From positions 1 through 64,000 of the forward strand of contig JAJVIO010000008.1 of the NCBI GenBank assembly GCA_022071975.1: 64,000 nucleotides of DNA. Reading direction: 5' to 3'. Numbering within the stretch: the stretch's first letter is position 1; each line of letters begins with the position of its first letter. The notes beneath the pieces were generated by a model, which was given only the letters and a program-made list of their open reading frames with translations, had not been told where the DNA came from and did no database searches. Shown piece by piece: positions 50,313 to 59,988 of this stretch. A program made the translations under genes and the position numbers. Source of the DNA: Planctomycetota bacterium. Lineage in GTDB: Bacteria > Planctomycetota > UBA8742 > UBA2392.

Positions 50313-52266
50313 AGGGCCTGATGTGGCCGCCATCGACGTGGGCGGCACCTTTACTGATGCCTGCCTTCTGCGTGACGGCAAGCTCTTGACGTGTAAAGTG
50401 CCAAGCACGCCGTCTGACCCCGGGCTGGCAGTGGCCGAGGCGCTTGGACGGCTGGGCTGGGCGGACTTGTTGATTCACGGCACCACCGTCGCCACCAACG
50501 CGCTGCTGGAGGGTCGGCTGGGACGCGTGGTATTCGTGACCACCGGGGGCTTTCGCGACGTACTGGCGATCGGGCGCCAGAACCGCGACCCCGCGGACCT
50601 GTACTCGCTTGAACCGGCGCAACGCGAAGGGCTGGTCCCTCGCGAGTTGCGTGTGGAATGCCAGGAGCGTCTCGAGCCGGACGGCAGCGTGTCGCGCAGG
50701 CTGACACGGAACGAGATCCAGCGTGTCGTGAAGCAAGTGCAGGCGTTGAAGCCCGAGACCATTGCAGTCTGCCTGCTGCACAGCTACGCCAATCAGGCCC
50801 ATGAGCGGCAGCTTGGACGCGCCCTCGCGAAGCTGGGCGTGCCCGTCACACTTTCCAGCGACCTGGCGCCCGAGTTCCGTGAGTACGAACGCAGCCTGGT
50901 GACGGCCGCCAACGCCGGCCTGGTGCCGAAGTTGCGTGACTACATCAGCGGATTGCAGAAGCGCGTGCGACCGACCCGCGTGGTGCTGATGCATTCGGCC
51001 GGGGGCTGGCTGCCGGCCCGGATCGCGGCCGACGAGCCAGTGAAACTGGCGCTTTCGGGCCCCGCGGGCGGCATCGCAGGCGTGCGGGAAGCGCTGGACG
51101 CAGAAGGTATCTCGACGGGAGTCGCCTTCGATGTCGGAGGCACCAGCACCGATGTCTCGCTGGTGGGGGAGTACGCCGTGCTCAGGTCGGAAACACACAT
51201 TGCCGGTCTGCCCCTTCGCACGCCCAGTCTCGATATCCACACCATCGGCGCCGGCGGCGGAAGTATCGCCTGGCTGGACGCCGGCAGCGCGCTGCAGGTC
51301 GGCCCCCAAAGCGCAGGCGCCGACCCCGGCCCCGCCTGCTACGGGCGCGGCGGCGAGCGCGCCACGCTGTCCGACGCGCTGCTGGTACTGGGGCGCATGC
51401 CGCACGACCTGAAGCTGGGCGGCGAACTTCCTCTGCACCCGCAGGCGGCACTGCAGGCCCTCAAGCGCCTGGATCCGGCCGCCCAGGCCCGCAAACTGGC
51501 CGATGCGATCCTGCGAGTGGCTTTGGCCGGCATCGAGCGCGCATTGCGCCGCGTAACGGTTGAACGGGGCTACAGCCTGGATGGCATGGCTCTGGTGCCG
51601 TTCGGCGGCGCCGGCGGCCTGCTCGCCTGCGACCTGGCTGAGCTGATGGGTCTAGGCCGCGTGCTGGTGCCGCGGGCGCCCGGCCTGCTGTGTGCGCTCG
51701 GCATGCTTCACACGCCGGCTTCACGCGATCTTTCTCAGACCGTGCTGCTGGGAGACGGCGTAGACGCCTTCACCCAGGCCCGGCACGCGGCGAAACTTCT
51801 GCTCAAGCGCGGAAAGGCAGACCTGCTGGATTGCGGCCTGAAAGGGCCGTTCAGGACCCACTCCAGCGTTGACGTGCGATACCGCGGCCAGAGCTTCGAG
51901 TTGAACGTGCCGCTCACACCAGGCTGGAAACGTGAATTCGAACGGGAACACCTGCGCCAGTACCAGTTCAAGCGCCGCGGCGCGCCGGTCGAAATCGTAA
52001 ACGTGCGGGTGCGAATCGAGGCCCCGGCACACGCGCCCAAGTTGCCGCCGGTTGCGGCCAGGGGCGTGCCGCGCCCTGCAGGCGTTCAGGGCAAGGCGGC
52101 CGTGTATGATCGTGATTCCCTGGCCGTCGGCACGGTGCTGATCGGCCCCGCGATTGTCACCGAGTTGAGTTCGTGCCTTTACCTGAAGCAGGGCTGGAAG
52201 CTGACGGTCACGGAATCCGGGCAGCTGCTGCTGACACCGGGCAGCAAGCGGAGCACGCGGCGATGA
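50302..52266 (+). CDS. hyuA: Hydantoinase/oxoprolinase subunit A
   Basis: HyuA-type proteins hydrolyse cyclic amides such as N-methylhydantoin or 5-oxoproline with ATP, or act as acetone-carboxylase-like subunits. The 654-residue protein has the ATP loops AIDVGGTFTDACLL at the start and AFDVGGTSTDVSLV in the middle, THTIGAGGGS-like DIHTIGAGGGSIAWLD and VPFGGAGGL. The GTG start overlaps the hydrolase gene, and the stop overlaps hyuB (ATGA). The exact substrate cannot be read from sequence. Confidence 0.9.
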   Translation: MARKGPDVAAIDVGGTFTDACLLRDGKLLTCKVPSTPSDPGLAVAEALGRLGWADLLIHGTTVATNALLEGRLGRVVFVTTGGFRDVLAIGRQNRDPADLYSLEPAQREGLVPRELRVECQERLEPDGSVSRRLTRNEIQRVVKQVQALKPETIAVCLLHSYANQAHERQLGRALAKLGVPVTLSSDLAPEFREYERSLVTAANAGLVPKLRDYISGLQKRVRPTRVVLMHSAGGWLPARIAADEPVKLALSGPAGGIAGVREALDAEGISTGVAFDVGGTSTDVSLVGEYAVLRSETHIAGLPLRTPSLDIHTIGAGGGSIAWLDAGSALQVGPQSAGADPGPACYGRGGERATLSDALLVLGRMPHDLKLGGELPLHPQAALQALKRLDPAAQARKLADAILRVALAGIERALRRVTVERGYSLDGMALVPFGGAGGLLACDLAELMGLGRVLVPRAPGLLCALGMLHTPASRDLSQTVLLGDGVDAFTQARHAAKLLLKRGKADLLDCGLKGPFRTHSSVDVRYRGQSFELNVPLTPGWKREFEREHLRQYQFKRRGAPVEIVNVRVRIEAPAHAPKLPPVAARGVPRPAGVQGKAAVYDRDSLAVGTVLIGPAIVTELSSCLYLKQGWKLTVTESGQLLLTPGSKRSTRR

Positions 52267-53813
52267 ACATCAACACCGCAACCGAAATCGCCGTGCTGCA
52301 CCACGCGCTGGTGGGCGTCACCGAGGAAATGGGCGAGGTGCTTAAGCGCTCGGCCTACAGCCCGAACATCAAGGAGCGTCGCGACTACTCCTGCGCGCTG
52401 TTTGACGCCAAAGGCCGCCTGCTGGCCCAGGCGGCGCACTTGCCGGTGCACCTGGGCTCCATGCCCGCCAGCGTGCATGGTGTGCTGGCGAAGTTGAAGC
52501 TGCGGCCTGGCGAGTACGCGCTGGTCAATGATCCGTACAGCGGCGGCACACACCTGCCGGACATCACCATGGTTGCGCCGATCCACGGCAACGGCCGTCT
52601 GCTGGGTTACGCCGCCAACCGCGCCCACCACGCCGACATCGGCGGCGCGGCACCCGGCAGCATGTCGCCCCAGACTGATCTGGTCGCGGAGGGGCTGGTG
52701 ATTCCTCCCAGCCGGCTGGATGAAAGCCTGCTGGAGCTGGTAATGGCCAACACCCGCACGCCCGATGAACGCCGCGGCGACCTCAGTGCACAGCGGGCTG
52801 CCTGTGACCGCGGGCGGCAGCGGCTGGCAGAGGTAGTGGCGCGCCAGGGCGCGGCGGCATTCAACCGACTGTGCAGCAGCCTGTTCAGGCACAGCCATGC
52901 GATCACGCGCCAGACGCTGAAGGGCTTGAAGCAGGGCGTCTTCAGGTCCGAAGATCTGCTCGATGATGACGGCGCAGGGAACACGGACGTGGCGATTCGC
53001 CTGAAGCTTACGGTTACGCGCGACAGGCTGAAGTTCGACTTCAGCGCCAGCGACCCGCAGGTCCGCGGCGGCGTGAATGCCGTGCGCGCCGTGACCGAAA
53101 GCGCCGCCTTCTACAGCGTGCTGTGCCTGAGCGACCCGCGCCCGCCGATTAACCAGGGATGCTTCGAGTGCATTGAGGTCATCACGAAGCCGGGCACGGT
53201 TGTTGATGCGAAACGTCCCGCGCCCGTGGCCGGCGGCAACGTGGAGACCAGCCAGCGCATCGTGGACGTCTGCCTGGCGGCTCTTGCGCAGGCAGCGCCC
53301 GGGCGTGTGCCGGCACAGTCCCAGGGCACCATGAACAACCTGACCATCGGAGGCGCAAGCCCCGACGGCGGCCACTTCAGTTACTACGAGACCATCGCCG
53401 GCGGCTGCGGCGCGGGGCCGCGCAAGGCAGGCGCCGACGCGACGCACTCACACATGACCAACACGCTCAACACGCCGGTCGAGGCTCTCGAGCACGCCTA
53501 CCCCCTGCGCGTGGAAGAGTACGCGTTGCGCGAGCATTCCGGCGGCGATGGCACGCACCGGGGTGGCGACGGTGTGGTGCGCCGTGTGCGCACGCTGGTC
53601 GACGCCCAGTTCGGCCTGCTGACTGAACGCCGCGTTCACGCGGCCCGGGGCGCCGGCAGCGGCAAGCCCGGGCGGCAGGGCATCAACCAGCTCGTCAACC
53701 TGGATGGCGAGGCCGAGCCGCTGGAGGCCAAGTGCAGTGGAGAGCTGCGCGCGGGTGAAGTCATCGAGATCCGCACCCCGGGCGGAGGTGGCTGGACGCA
53801 ACCCCGCACTTGA
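52263..53813 (+). CDS. hyuB: Hydantoinase/oxoprolinase subunit B
   Basis: The 516-residue partner of HyuA has SAYSPNIKERRDYSCALFDAKG, VNDPYSGGTHLPDI, ANRAHHADIGG and PVAGGNVETSQRIVD, all typical HyuB boxes, and the closing REHSGGDGTHRGGDGVVR and TPGGGGWTQP. ATG 52263 is chosen since it forms the four-base overlap with hyuA and starts at the first conserved residues. The two subunits should form one complex in the cytoplasm. Confidence 0.92.
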   Translation: MNINTATEIAVLHHALVGVTEEMGEVLKRSAYSPNIKERRDYSCALFDAKGRLLAQAAHLPVHLGSMPASVHGVLAKLKLRPGEYALVNDPYSGGTHLPDITMVAPIHGNGRLLGYAANRAHHADIGGAAPGSMSPQTDLVAEGLVIPPSRLDESLLELVMANTRTPDERRGDLSAQRAACDRGRQRLAEVVARQGAAAFNRLCSSLFRHSHAITRQTLKGLKQGVFRSEDLLDDDGAGNTDVAIRLKLTVTRDRLKFDFSASDPQVRGGVNAVRAVTESAAFYSVLCLSDPRPPINQGCFECIEVITKPGTVVDAKRPAPVAGGNVETSQRIVDVCLAALAQAAPGRVPAQSQGTMNNLTIGGASPDGGHFSYYETIAGGCGAGPRKAGADATHSHMTNTLNTPVEALEHAYPLRVEEYALREHSGGDGTHRGGDGVVRRVRTLVDAQFGLLTERRVHAARGAGSGKPGRQGINQLVNLDGEAEPLEAKCSGELRAGEVIEIRTPGGGGWTQPRT

Positions 53814-53856
53814 CACGTTCTTTACATACAATAGGTAGCATGCCCGTCGGTGCACC

Positions 53857-55959
53857 ATGAATGCAGTCAGTGACAGAAAGCCGGCCGTTGAGCCGGGCGA
53901 CGCGAACCTCTACATCAACCGCGAGTTTTCGTTGATGGAGTTCAATCGTCGCGTGCTGGCAATGGCAGCCGACGAAAGTGTACCGCTGCTTGAGCGTATG
54001 CGCTTCCTGACGATCTCGTGCAGCAACATGGACGAGTTTTTCGAGATCCGTGTCAGCGGGATCAAGCAACAGACCGCGGCCGGTGTCGGCGTGACCGGCC
54101 CCGACGAAGTCCGCCCGCAGGACATGCTGGCCCGCATCCACGAAACCACGCGCGGCATCGTGGCGGAGCAGTACCGCGTGTTCAACGACGTGCTGCTGCC
54201 CCGCCTGGCGGAAAGCGGCATCCGCATCCTGCGCCGCACAGAATGGAACGAGGCCCAGGCCGCCTGGGCGGCCGACTACTTCCGTCGCGAAGTGCAGCCG
54301 CTGTTGACGCCGATCGGGCTGGACCCGGCCCACCCGTTCCCCAACGTGCTGAACAAGATCCTGAACTTCGTCGTGCTGATGGAAGGGCCGGACGCGTTCG
54401 CGCGCGCCAGCGGCATCAGCATCGTGCAGGCCCCGCGGCTGCTGCCGCGCGTGATACGCATGCCGCGCGAGGTGTCCGCCGGTCCCTACGATTTCGTGCT
54501 GCTCTCGGCCGTGATCCACCACAACATTGGCGAGCTGTTTCCGCGCATGGATGTGAAGGGCGCTTACCAGTTCCGGGTTACCCGTAACAGCGACCTGTTC
54601 GTGGACGAGGAAGAAGTCGAAGACCTCGCGGAGGCTCTGCGCTTTGAGCTGCCGAGGCGGCACTTCGGGGCCGCGGTGCGTCTCGAAGTCGCCGAAAACT
54701 GCCCGGCGGAAATCGCCAACATGCTTCTCGATCACTTCCAGCTCGGCCCCGATGACCTGTACCAGGTCAACGGACCGGTCAACCTGAACCGCCTGATGAA
54801 GCTGCATGAACTGGTGGATCGACCCGACCTGAAGTACCCGCCGTTTTCGCCCGGGGTGCCCAAGGACCTGGCAGCCGGGACGGACCTGTTCGAGGTGCTG
54901 CGTTCGCGCGACCTGCTGCTGCACCACCCGTACCAGTCTTTCGGACCGGTGCTGGATTTCATCCGCAAGGCAACCAGCGATCCCAACGTGGTGGCGATCA
55001 TGGGCACGTTGTACCGCACGGGCGCCGTCTCTGAGGTCACGGAAGCGCTGATCGACGCGGCCCGTGCCGGCAAGGAAGTCACCGCCTGCGTCGAGCTGCG
55101 CGCGCGCTTTGACGAAGCCGCGAACATCGACCTGGCGACCCGCCTGCAGAACGCGGGCGCGCAGGTGGTGTACGGCGTGGTCGGCTACAAGACGCACAGC
55201 AAGATGATGCTGCTGTTGCGGCGCGAGGAAGGCCGTTTACGCCGCTACGTGCACCTGGGCACGGGCAACTACCACACCGGCACGGCGCGCGGCTATACGG
55301 ATCTAAGCCTGCTGACGGCCAACGAAGAAATCTGCGCCGACGTGCACAAGCTGTTCCGCGAGCTGACGAGCCCGGGTGAAACCCCGGGCATGAAGCAGAT
55401 CTATCATTCGCCGTTCACGCTCAATGCGATGATCATCGAGCGCATCAACGAACAGGCCGAGCTGGCCCGGCAGGGCAAGGCCGCGCTGATCCGCGCCAAG
55501 ATGAATTCGCTGTCCGACCCGGGCGTGATCAAGGCACTTTACCTGGCTTCGATCGCCGGCGTGCCCATCGACCTGGTAGTGCGCGGAGTGTGCTGCCTGC
55601 GGCCGGGCATCCCGGGCGTGTCGGAGACGATCCGGGTGCGCTCGATCGTCGGGCGCTTCCTTGAGCACAGCCGCGTGTTCAGCTTCGGCCCCAACGGTGA
55701 ATACACCTATGCGTCAAGCGCGGACTGGATGCAGCGCAACCTGCACCGGCGCGTTGAGGTCTGCTTCCCGATCCTGGACGCGGCCTTGAAGGCGCGGGTG
55801 ATTGAAGAGTGCCTTGACATACCGCTCTCCGACAACGTACAGGCGTGGTTGCTGCAGAGCGACGGCACATGGGTGCGCCGCAATCCCGGGGACGAGGGTC
55901 GCCGGGCGGCGCAGGAAATCCTGGCCTCCAGGCTCGGCGGTACTGGCGGGACGGCGTGA
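53857..55959 (+). CDS. ppk1: Polyphosphate kinase 1
   Basis: Ppk1 reversibly moves the terminal phosphate of ATP onto polyphosphate. The 700-residue protein follows the four-domain layout: NLYINREFSLMEFNRRVL and SCSNMDEFFEIRVSG at the start, the H-domain, then the two PLD-like domains. The phosphorylated His is in VGYKTHSKMMLL (residue 447), followed by HLGTGNYHTGTARGYTDLSL. Length is normal. Its stop overlaps the ppx start (GTGA), so synthesis and breakdown enzymes are coupled. Confidence 0.95.
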   Translation: MNAVSDRKPAVEPGDANLYINREFSLMEFNRRVLAMAADESVPLLERMRFLTISCSNMDEFFEIRVSGIKQQTAAGVGVTGPDEVRPQDMLARIHETTRGIVAEQYRVFNDVLLPRLAESGIRILRRTEWNEAQAAWAADYFRREVQPLLTPIGLDPAHPFPNVLNKILNFVVLMEGPDAFARASGISIVQAPRLLPRVIRMPREVSAGPYDFVLLSAVIHHNIGELFPRMDVKGAYQFRVTRNSDLFVDEEEVEDLAEALRFELPRRHFGAAVRLEVAENCPAEIANMLLDHFQLGPDDLYQVNGPVNLNRLMKLHELVDRPDLKYPPFSPGVPKDLAAGTDLFEVLRSRDLLLHHPYQSFGPVLDFIRKATSDPNVVAIMGTLYRTGAVSEVTEALIDAARAGKEVTACVELRARFDEAANIDLATRLQNAGAQVVYGVVGYKTHSKMMLLLRREEGRLRRYVHLGTGNYHTGTARGYTDLSLLTANEEICADVHKLFRELTSPGETPGMKQIYHSPFTLNAMIIERINEQAELARQGKAALIRAKMNSLSDPGVIKALYLASIAGVPIDLVVRGVCCLRPGIPGVSETIRVRSIVGRFLEHSRVFSFGPNGEYTYASSADWMQRNLHRRVEVCFPILDAALKARVIEECLDIPLSDNVQAWLLQSDGTWVRRNPGDEGRRAAQEILASRLGGTGGTA

Positions 55960-57485
55960 GGCTTGCGGCAGTCGACATCGGCTCGAACTCGGTGCACCTG
56001 ATCATCGCCGACACCTTCGGGCCGCATTCCTTCCAGGTCATTGATCGCGAGCGCGAACGCGTGAAGCTCGGCGCTGGCGCGTTCAAGACCGGCCGCCTGA
56101 TGCCGGGGCCCAGCCAGGCCGCGCTGGAAGCCCTCAAGCGGTGCGCCACCCTGTGCAAGCGTCACAAAGTGAAACGCGTCCTGGCCGTCGCAACCAGCGC
56201 CGTCCGCGAAGCCGCAAACGGCCGTGAGTTCCTGCAGTTGGTCAAGCGCCAGACCGGCATCGATGCCCGGCTGATCGACGGCATTGAAGAAGCCCGGCTG
56301 ATCTATCGCGGCATTCGGCACGCCACGGACCTGGAAGGCCGCAAGGCGCTGATGCTCGATCTGGGCGGCGGCAGCCTCGAGGTTATGTACGGCAACGCGC
56401 GCCGGCTGATCGTTTCGAAGAGCCTGCCGCTTGGCGTGCAGCGTCTGCGCGACATGTTCAATCACGAAGACCCGCTCTCACGCCGTTCGCGCACGCGGTT
56501 GCTCAAGCTGATCGAGACGACGCTGGGCCCGGTGCTGAAGGACATCCGGCGCCGCGGCATCGACTGCGTGGTGGGCACATCCGGCACGCACATGTCTCTG
56601 GGGCTTGCGTGCCTGCGCCTGCGCGGCCGCGACCCCTGGGGCTCGCTGAACGGATACGAGATCCACACTTCGGAGCTGGTTGACCTGGCCGGCGAACTGC
56701 TGAGCGTCAACACCGCCGGCCGCACGCGGCTGCCGGCCATCGACGAGCGCCGAGGCGACGTGATTCATTTCGGCGCGGCGGTGCTCACCACGGCGTTGCG
56801 GCTGGTGAAGGCAGATACCTTCCAGCTTTGCGGTTCGTCCCTGCGCGAGGGCATGCTGCTGGCCGAGCTGGAGCGAATCCACAAGTACAAGGGCGACCCG
56901 CCGAACGTGCGTCTGACCAGCGCGCTTGAACTGATTCGCCACACCGGGGCCGATCCAAAGCGCGCCCTGCACCACGCGGAGCTCGCGCTGGCGATCTACG
57001 ACGGCACGCGGCGCCTGCACCGGCTGGATCCCCGTTGCCGCGACCTGCTGGAAACCGCAGCGCTGCTGGATGGCATCGGGCGCGGCATGAACTACCTCGA
57101 CCGCGAGCACATCACTTACCAGCTGATTCGCGGCGGGGGCCTTCGGGGCCTCACGAACAACGAGATGGAAATCGTGGGCCTCACTGCACGCTACAGCCGT
57201 CGCGGCTCGCCCAAAGAGCGACATCGCCACTTCTCTGAGCTCGACCCGGACAGCCAGCACGTCGTGCGCATGCTTGCCGGTATGCTGCGGATTGCGCTGG
57301 GCCTCGACCGGGGTGGCCGCGGCCTGGTGAAAGGCGTGCGCTGCCGCGTGCAGGACGGCACGCTGCGGATTTACGCCAGTGGATCGGCGGCCACGGAGCT
57401 GGAAGTCGCCGCCGCCAACGGCGCTACCAGGTTGTTTGCCCAGGCAATTGACCACGACATTGTAGTCAGCCGCAGCGCGCGCTGA
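55956..57485 (+). CDS. ppx: Exopolyphosphatase / guanosine pentaphosphatase family (Ppx/GppA)
   Basis: The 509-residue protein has ASKHA-fold loops LAAVDIGSNSVHLIIAD at the start, ATSAVREAANG, MLDLGGGSLEVM and VGTSGTHMSLGL. The C-terminal half is an HD-like helical region (ETAALLDGIGRGMNYLDREHITYQL). It releases phosphate from polyphosphate chain ends or acts on pppGpp; these are hard to separate by sequence. Pairing with ppk1 favours polyphosphate. The GTG at 55956 overlaps the ppk1 stop and begins at the first family residue. Confidence 0.92.
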   Translation: MRLAAVDIGSNSVHLIIADTFGPHSFQVIDRERERVKLGAGAFKTGRLMPGPSQAALEALKRCATLCKRHKVKRVLAVATSAVREAANGREFLQLVKRQTGIDARLIDGIEEARLIYRGIRHATDLEGRKALMLDLGGGSLEVMYGNARRLIVSKSLPLGVQRLRDMFNHEDPLSRRSRTRLLKLIETTLGPVLKDIRRRGIDCVVGTSGTHMSLGLACLRLRGRDPWGSLNGYEIHTSELVDLAGELLSVNTAGRTRLPAIDERRGDVIHFGAAVLTTALRLVKADTFQLCGSSLREGMLLAELERIHKYKGDPPNVRLTSALELIRHTGADPKRALHHAELALAIYDGTRRLHRLDPRCRDLLETAALLDGIGRGMNYLDREHITYQLIRGGGLRGLTNNEMEIVGLTARYSRRGSPKERHRHFSELDPDSQHVVRMLAGMLRIALGLDRGGRGLVKGVRCRVQDGTLRIYASGSAATELEVAAANGATRLFAQAIDHDIVVSRSAR

Positions 57486-57499
57486 TGCAAATGGGAAAA

Positions 57500-57527
57500 G
57501 GGGCCGCCGCTGGCGACCCCCGGCCCC
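57500..57527 (-). terminator. Terminator of the CAP-domain gene
   Basis: Read on the reverse strand, GGGGCCG and CGGCCCC (57527-57521 and 57506-57500) form a stem followed by TTTTCCC. It lies between convergent genes, and the T run serves only the reverse one. Confidence 0.5.
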
Positions 57528-57540
57528 CAATCAAAATCCG

Positions 57541-58731
57541 TTATGCGCGTTTGCGCCGCAGCGTCAGGCCCGTTGCGAGCACCGCCAGCAGGAGCAGCAG
57601 CGGCAGCCAGGTCTCACCGCGCGTGCCGGCCGCGCACCCCTGCGAGTCACCCCAATCTACGGCCTGGCCGGGGTTGACCGGCACGGCGCTGCCACCACCG
57701 CCGCCACCGCCGCCGGATCCGCCACCTCCACCGCTGGTGGGGGGCGGGGCTGGCTCGGACGAGCCGTCCACACTGTCGCTATCAGCCAGCGCGCCGAAGG
57801 TACCGAAGTTGATATCCGCATTCATGGAGTCGGAGCGGAAGTCCACCTGCATGTTCGCGTAGTTCGCCACCGTCACCTTCGCCCAGCGCGTGCCCGAGAA
57901 CGCACCCCCGCTGACCTTCAGCACGAACACGCCGTTGTTGACCTGGAACACGTACCCGCCGCCGGTCCCCGTCGTGTAGCTGCCCTGCACGGACTGGGTG
58001 TTCCAGTTCGTGAGTTCGACAGTCACGCCGGACAGGCCCTCGCCCGCATCGCACTTGCCGTTGTTGTTGAGGTCGTCGTAGATCACGCCGGTGATCCAGG
58101 CCATGTTGGTCTGGTCGCGCATGCCGGTGTGGAACGCCCAGTAGGCGCCACCGGCGTAACTGCTCCAGCCCTTGCCGCTGGCGTAGCCGGCGCCTGCTTC
58201 GCGGAACGAGCGGTTGAAGTCGATCGTGCTCTGGCTGCCGCCCCAGGCCAGCAGGTGGTAGCGGTGGCCCGGCGGGTTTACCCCGGTGTCCTGGATCAGC
58301 GCCTTGACCGCTGCAACGGGGTCATAGCTGACGCCTGAAGGACCGGCCTGGCCGGCAAGCGATTCCAGGTTGTTGGCGGCATCCGGCAGGAACGCCGCCA
58401 GCGGGTATCCGGCATTGCGCACCATCTTGTTGGGCTGGTTGCCCGTCACCGCGCTGGTGTGGGCGAAGTAACCGTATTGCGCCATCTCATCGGTATGGAA
58501 GCGTGACGAGGTCACCAGCCGCTTGTTCAGCGCCAGCGGACGTGCCGGCGTAATCCCGTTGCACACGCCGCCGAGTCCTTTCTCGGCGTCGTAGCCCTGC
58601 GGGTTGGAACGTGCGCGGTTGACCTCATAGAGGAACAGTTGCTCGTTCGCGGTTGGAGTGGTTTCGGTACTCGACTGAGCCGACAGGCTTGCGGCCATCA
58701 GCGCGGCCGCGACACACAGAAGGGTTTTCAC
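57541..58731 (-). CDS. Secreted CAP (SCP)-domain protein with SdrD-B-like repeat and C-terminal sorting tail
   Basis: The 396-residue protein has a signal peptide (MKTLLCVAAALMAASLSAQ). A CAP domain follows (FLYEVNRARSNPQGYD, SRFHTDEMAQYGYFAHTSAV, PPGHRYHLLAW), then an SdrD-B-like beta module (ITGVIYDDLNNNGKCDAGEG, about 215) with a calcium-type acidic loop. A Pro/Ser/Gly-rich linker (about 325-350, long Gly runs) leads to the tail GCAAG, a hydrophobic helix and RRKRA. That tail resembles the Cys-containing CTERM sorting signals of Gram-negative bacteria (Synerg- or MYXO-type). The protein is likely processed and attached at the cell surface. Confidence 0.85.
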   Translation of the reverse strand: MKTLLCVAAALMAASLSAQSSTETTPTANEQLFLYEVNRARSNPQGYDAEKGLGGVCNGITPARPLALNKRLVTSSRFHTDEMAQYGYFAHTSAVTGNQPNKMVRNAGYPLAAFLPDAANNLESLAGQAGPSGVSYDPVAAVKALIQDTGVNPPGHRYHLLAWGGSQSTIDFNRSFREAGAGYASGKGWSSYAGGAYWAFHTGMRDQTNMAWITGVIYDDLNNNGKCDAGEGLSGVTVELTNWNTQSVQGSYTTGTGGGYVFQVNNGVFVLKVSGGAFSGTRWAKVTVANYANMQVDFRSDSMNADINFGTFGALADSDSVDGSSEPAPPPTSGGGGGSGGGGGGGGSAVPVNPGQAVDWGDSQGCAAGTRGETWLPLLLLLAVLATGLTLRRKRA

Positions 58732-58891
58732 AACATCTCCAGGAAAAGAGCGCCCAGCTTTTCTCCCGTGCCTGTCGTAAACGTCGCGACGCCTGTGCGG
58801 TTCGGAATGTTGTCGGAATTTTCAAGGCGCGACGATGCCGTGGCAGAACCGTGGCAATGGCGCCGGTTTCTGATGTGCGAACTGGTGAATG

Positions 58892-59320
58892 CTAGTCGGC
58901 TTCGGTGGGAATCTCGGTCATATCCAGGCCGACATCGGTTTCATCGGGCTCCCAGTCGCTGGGCTCGCTGGGTTCGCGGGGCGCGCCGTAGGTGAAGTCG
59001 TGGGCGACCTTGCCGTCCATGTTGTGCACGATCAATTGCGACCACGGCAGGTTCTTGGCGATCTCGCGGGCTCGCTCAACGGCTTCATCCTTGGTGTCGC
59101 ATACCGCGCTGGGACGTTCGCCACCTTCCTTGCGGACGCCCCAGCGGTCGTCGCGGCGCATGGTGACGTGGTAAATCACCTTTTCGCCGGGCAGCGCGGC
59201 GCGGTTGGGCACCAGCACCTCGGTCTTGGAAGATTCGGCCGGCTCCTGCTTTACGGTCGGCTTGGGAGGCATCACGCCGAACAACTTGACGAACATTTCC
59301 GTGGTGAAGGTAGATGCCAT
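58892..59320 (-). CDS. DUF2188-like small protein
   Basis: The 142-residue protein has the pattern YHVTMRRDDRWGVRKEGGERPS...TKDEAVERAREIAKN...LIVHNMDGKV in its centre. This matches DUF2188, a small beta-alpha fold of unknown function. The C-terminus is acidic. ATG 59320 is used rather than a longer start that would overlap the upstream methyltransferase gene. It lies four bases after that gene and is probably cotranscribed with it. Confidence 0.75.
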   Translation of the reverse strand: MASTFTTEMFVKLFGVMPPKPTVKQEPAESSKTEVLVPNRAALPGEKVIYHVTMRRDDRWGVRKEGGERPSAVCDTKDEAVERAREIAKNLPWSQLIVHNMDGKVAHDFTYGAPREPSEPSDWEPDETDVGLDMTEIPTEAD

Positions 59321-59324
59321 GGTG

Positions 59325-59957
59325 CTACTCCGAGGCTGCGTCAATCCACACGAATGAGGTGATGCGCGGCTCGCCGCCGGCGCTGCGTCCGGCAACCCGC
59401 ACGCCCAGCGAGCCCAGAAATGGCGCTATGTCAAATGGCGGCACGTTGCGCGAGCGGCTGCCGTAGCTGCCGATGATCAGCCGTCCGCCCGGCGCCACGA
59501 ACTCACGCAGCACCCGGCGCAGCGTGGCGCCCAGGAAATAGACCGGCACGCAGTCCCAGGTCATGTAGACGTACTTGTAGCGCCGCGCGGGCACCCAGTC
59601 CCACACATTGCCGACGTGAAAGTTCTCAACGTAGCCGGGCAGGCGCTGGCGCGCTTCCTGCACCAGGTGACGGCCGGCATCGAGGCCATGGGGGGTGAGG
59701 TGCAGGCCGCGCTCGCGGGCCCATTCCATCAGGCTTTCGAGCAGGCAGCCGTTGGCACAGCCGATGTCCAGCAATGCTCCGTCGGAATCGATCGCATCCA
59801 GGATCGGCTCGCGCTCGCGCCTCCAGCGCTCAGGCCCGCCGCCGAAACCGGAACGCATCAGCGGGTCGCCCTTCAGCAGGTACAGCGCCTCGAGCTGGGA
59901 CAGTCGCTCAAGGAATCGCGCCGGCAGGCGGCGACCTTCATGACTCTGCAGGTTCAT
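59325..59957 (-). CDS. Class I SAM-dependent methyltransferase
   Basis: The 210-residue protein has motif I ALLDIGCANGCLLESLM (about residue 58), an acidic residue at the next strand (HGLDAGRHLV), and the later strand FVAPGGRLIIGSYGS. These mark the Rossmann-like methyltransferase fold. A helical N-terminal region of 50 residues precedes it. Its substrate is unknown. It lies on the same strand as the kynureninase-like gene upstream. Confidence 0.8.
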   Translation of the reverse strand: MNLQSHEGRRLPARFLERLSQLEALYLLKGDPLMRSGFGGGPERWRREREPILDAIDSDGALLDIGCANGCLLESLMEWARERGLHLTPHGLDAGRHLVQEARQRLPGYVENFHVGNVWDWVPARRYKYVYMTWDCVPVYFLGATLRRVLREFVAPGGRLIIGSYGSRSRNVPPFDIAPFLGSLGVRVAGRSAGGEPRITSFVWIDAASE

Positions 59958-59988
59958 GGGTACAGTTTAACCAATCGCATCCTGTTGG

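Noticed and set aside
53810-53832. Promoter before ppk1 (TTGACA and TACAAT)
   Set aside because: The two boxes are only 11 bases apart, too close for a sigma-70 promoter.
53761-55197. 478-codon reverse-strand open frame
   Set aside because: It is antisense to ppk1, whose motifs are complete.
57690-57745. Repeat element at the Gly-rich stretch
   Set aside because: It is an in-frame low-complexity linker of the CAP-domain protein, not an intergenic repeat.
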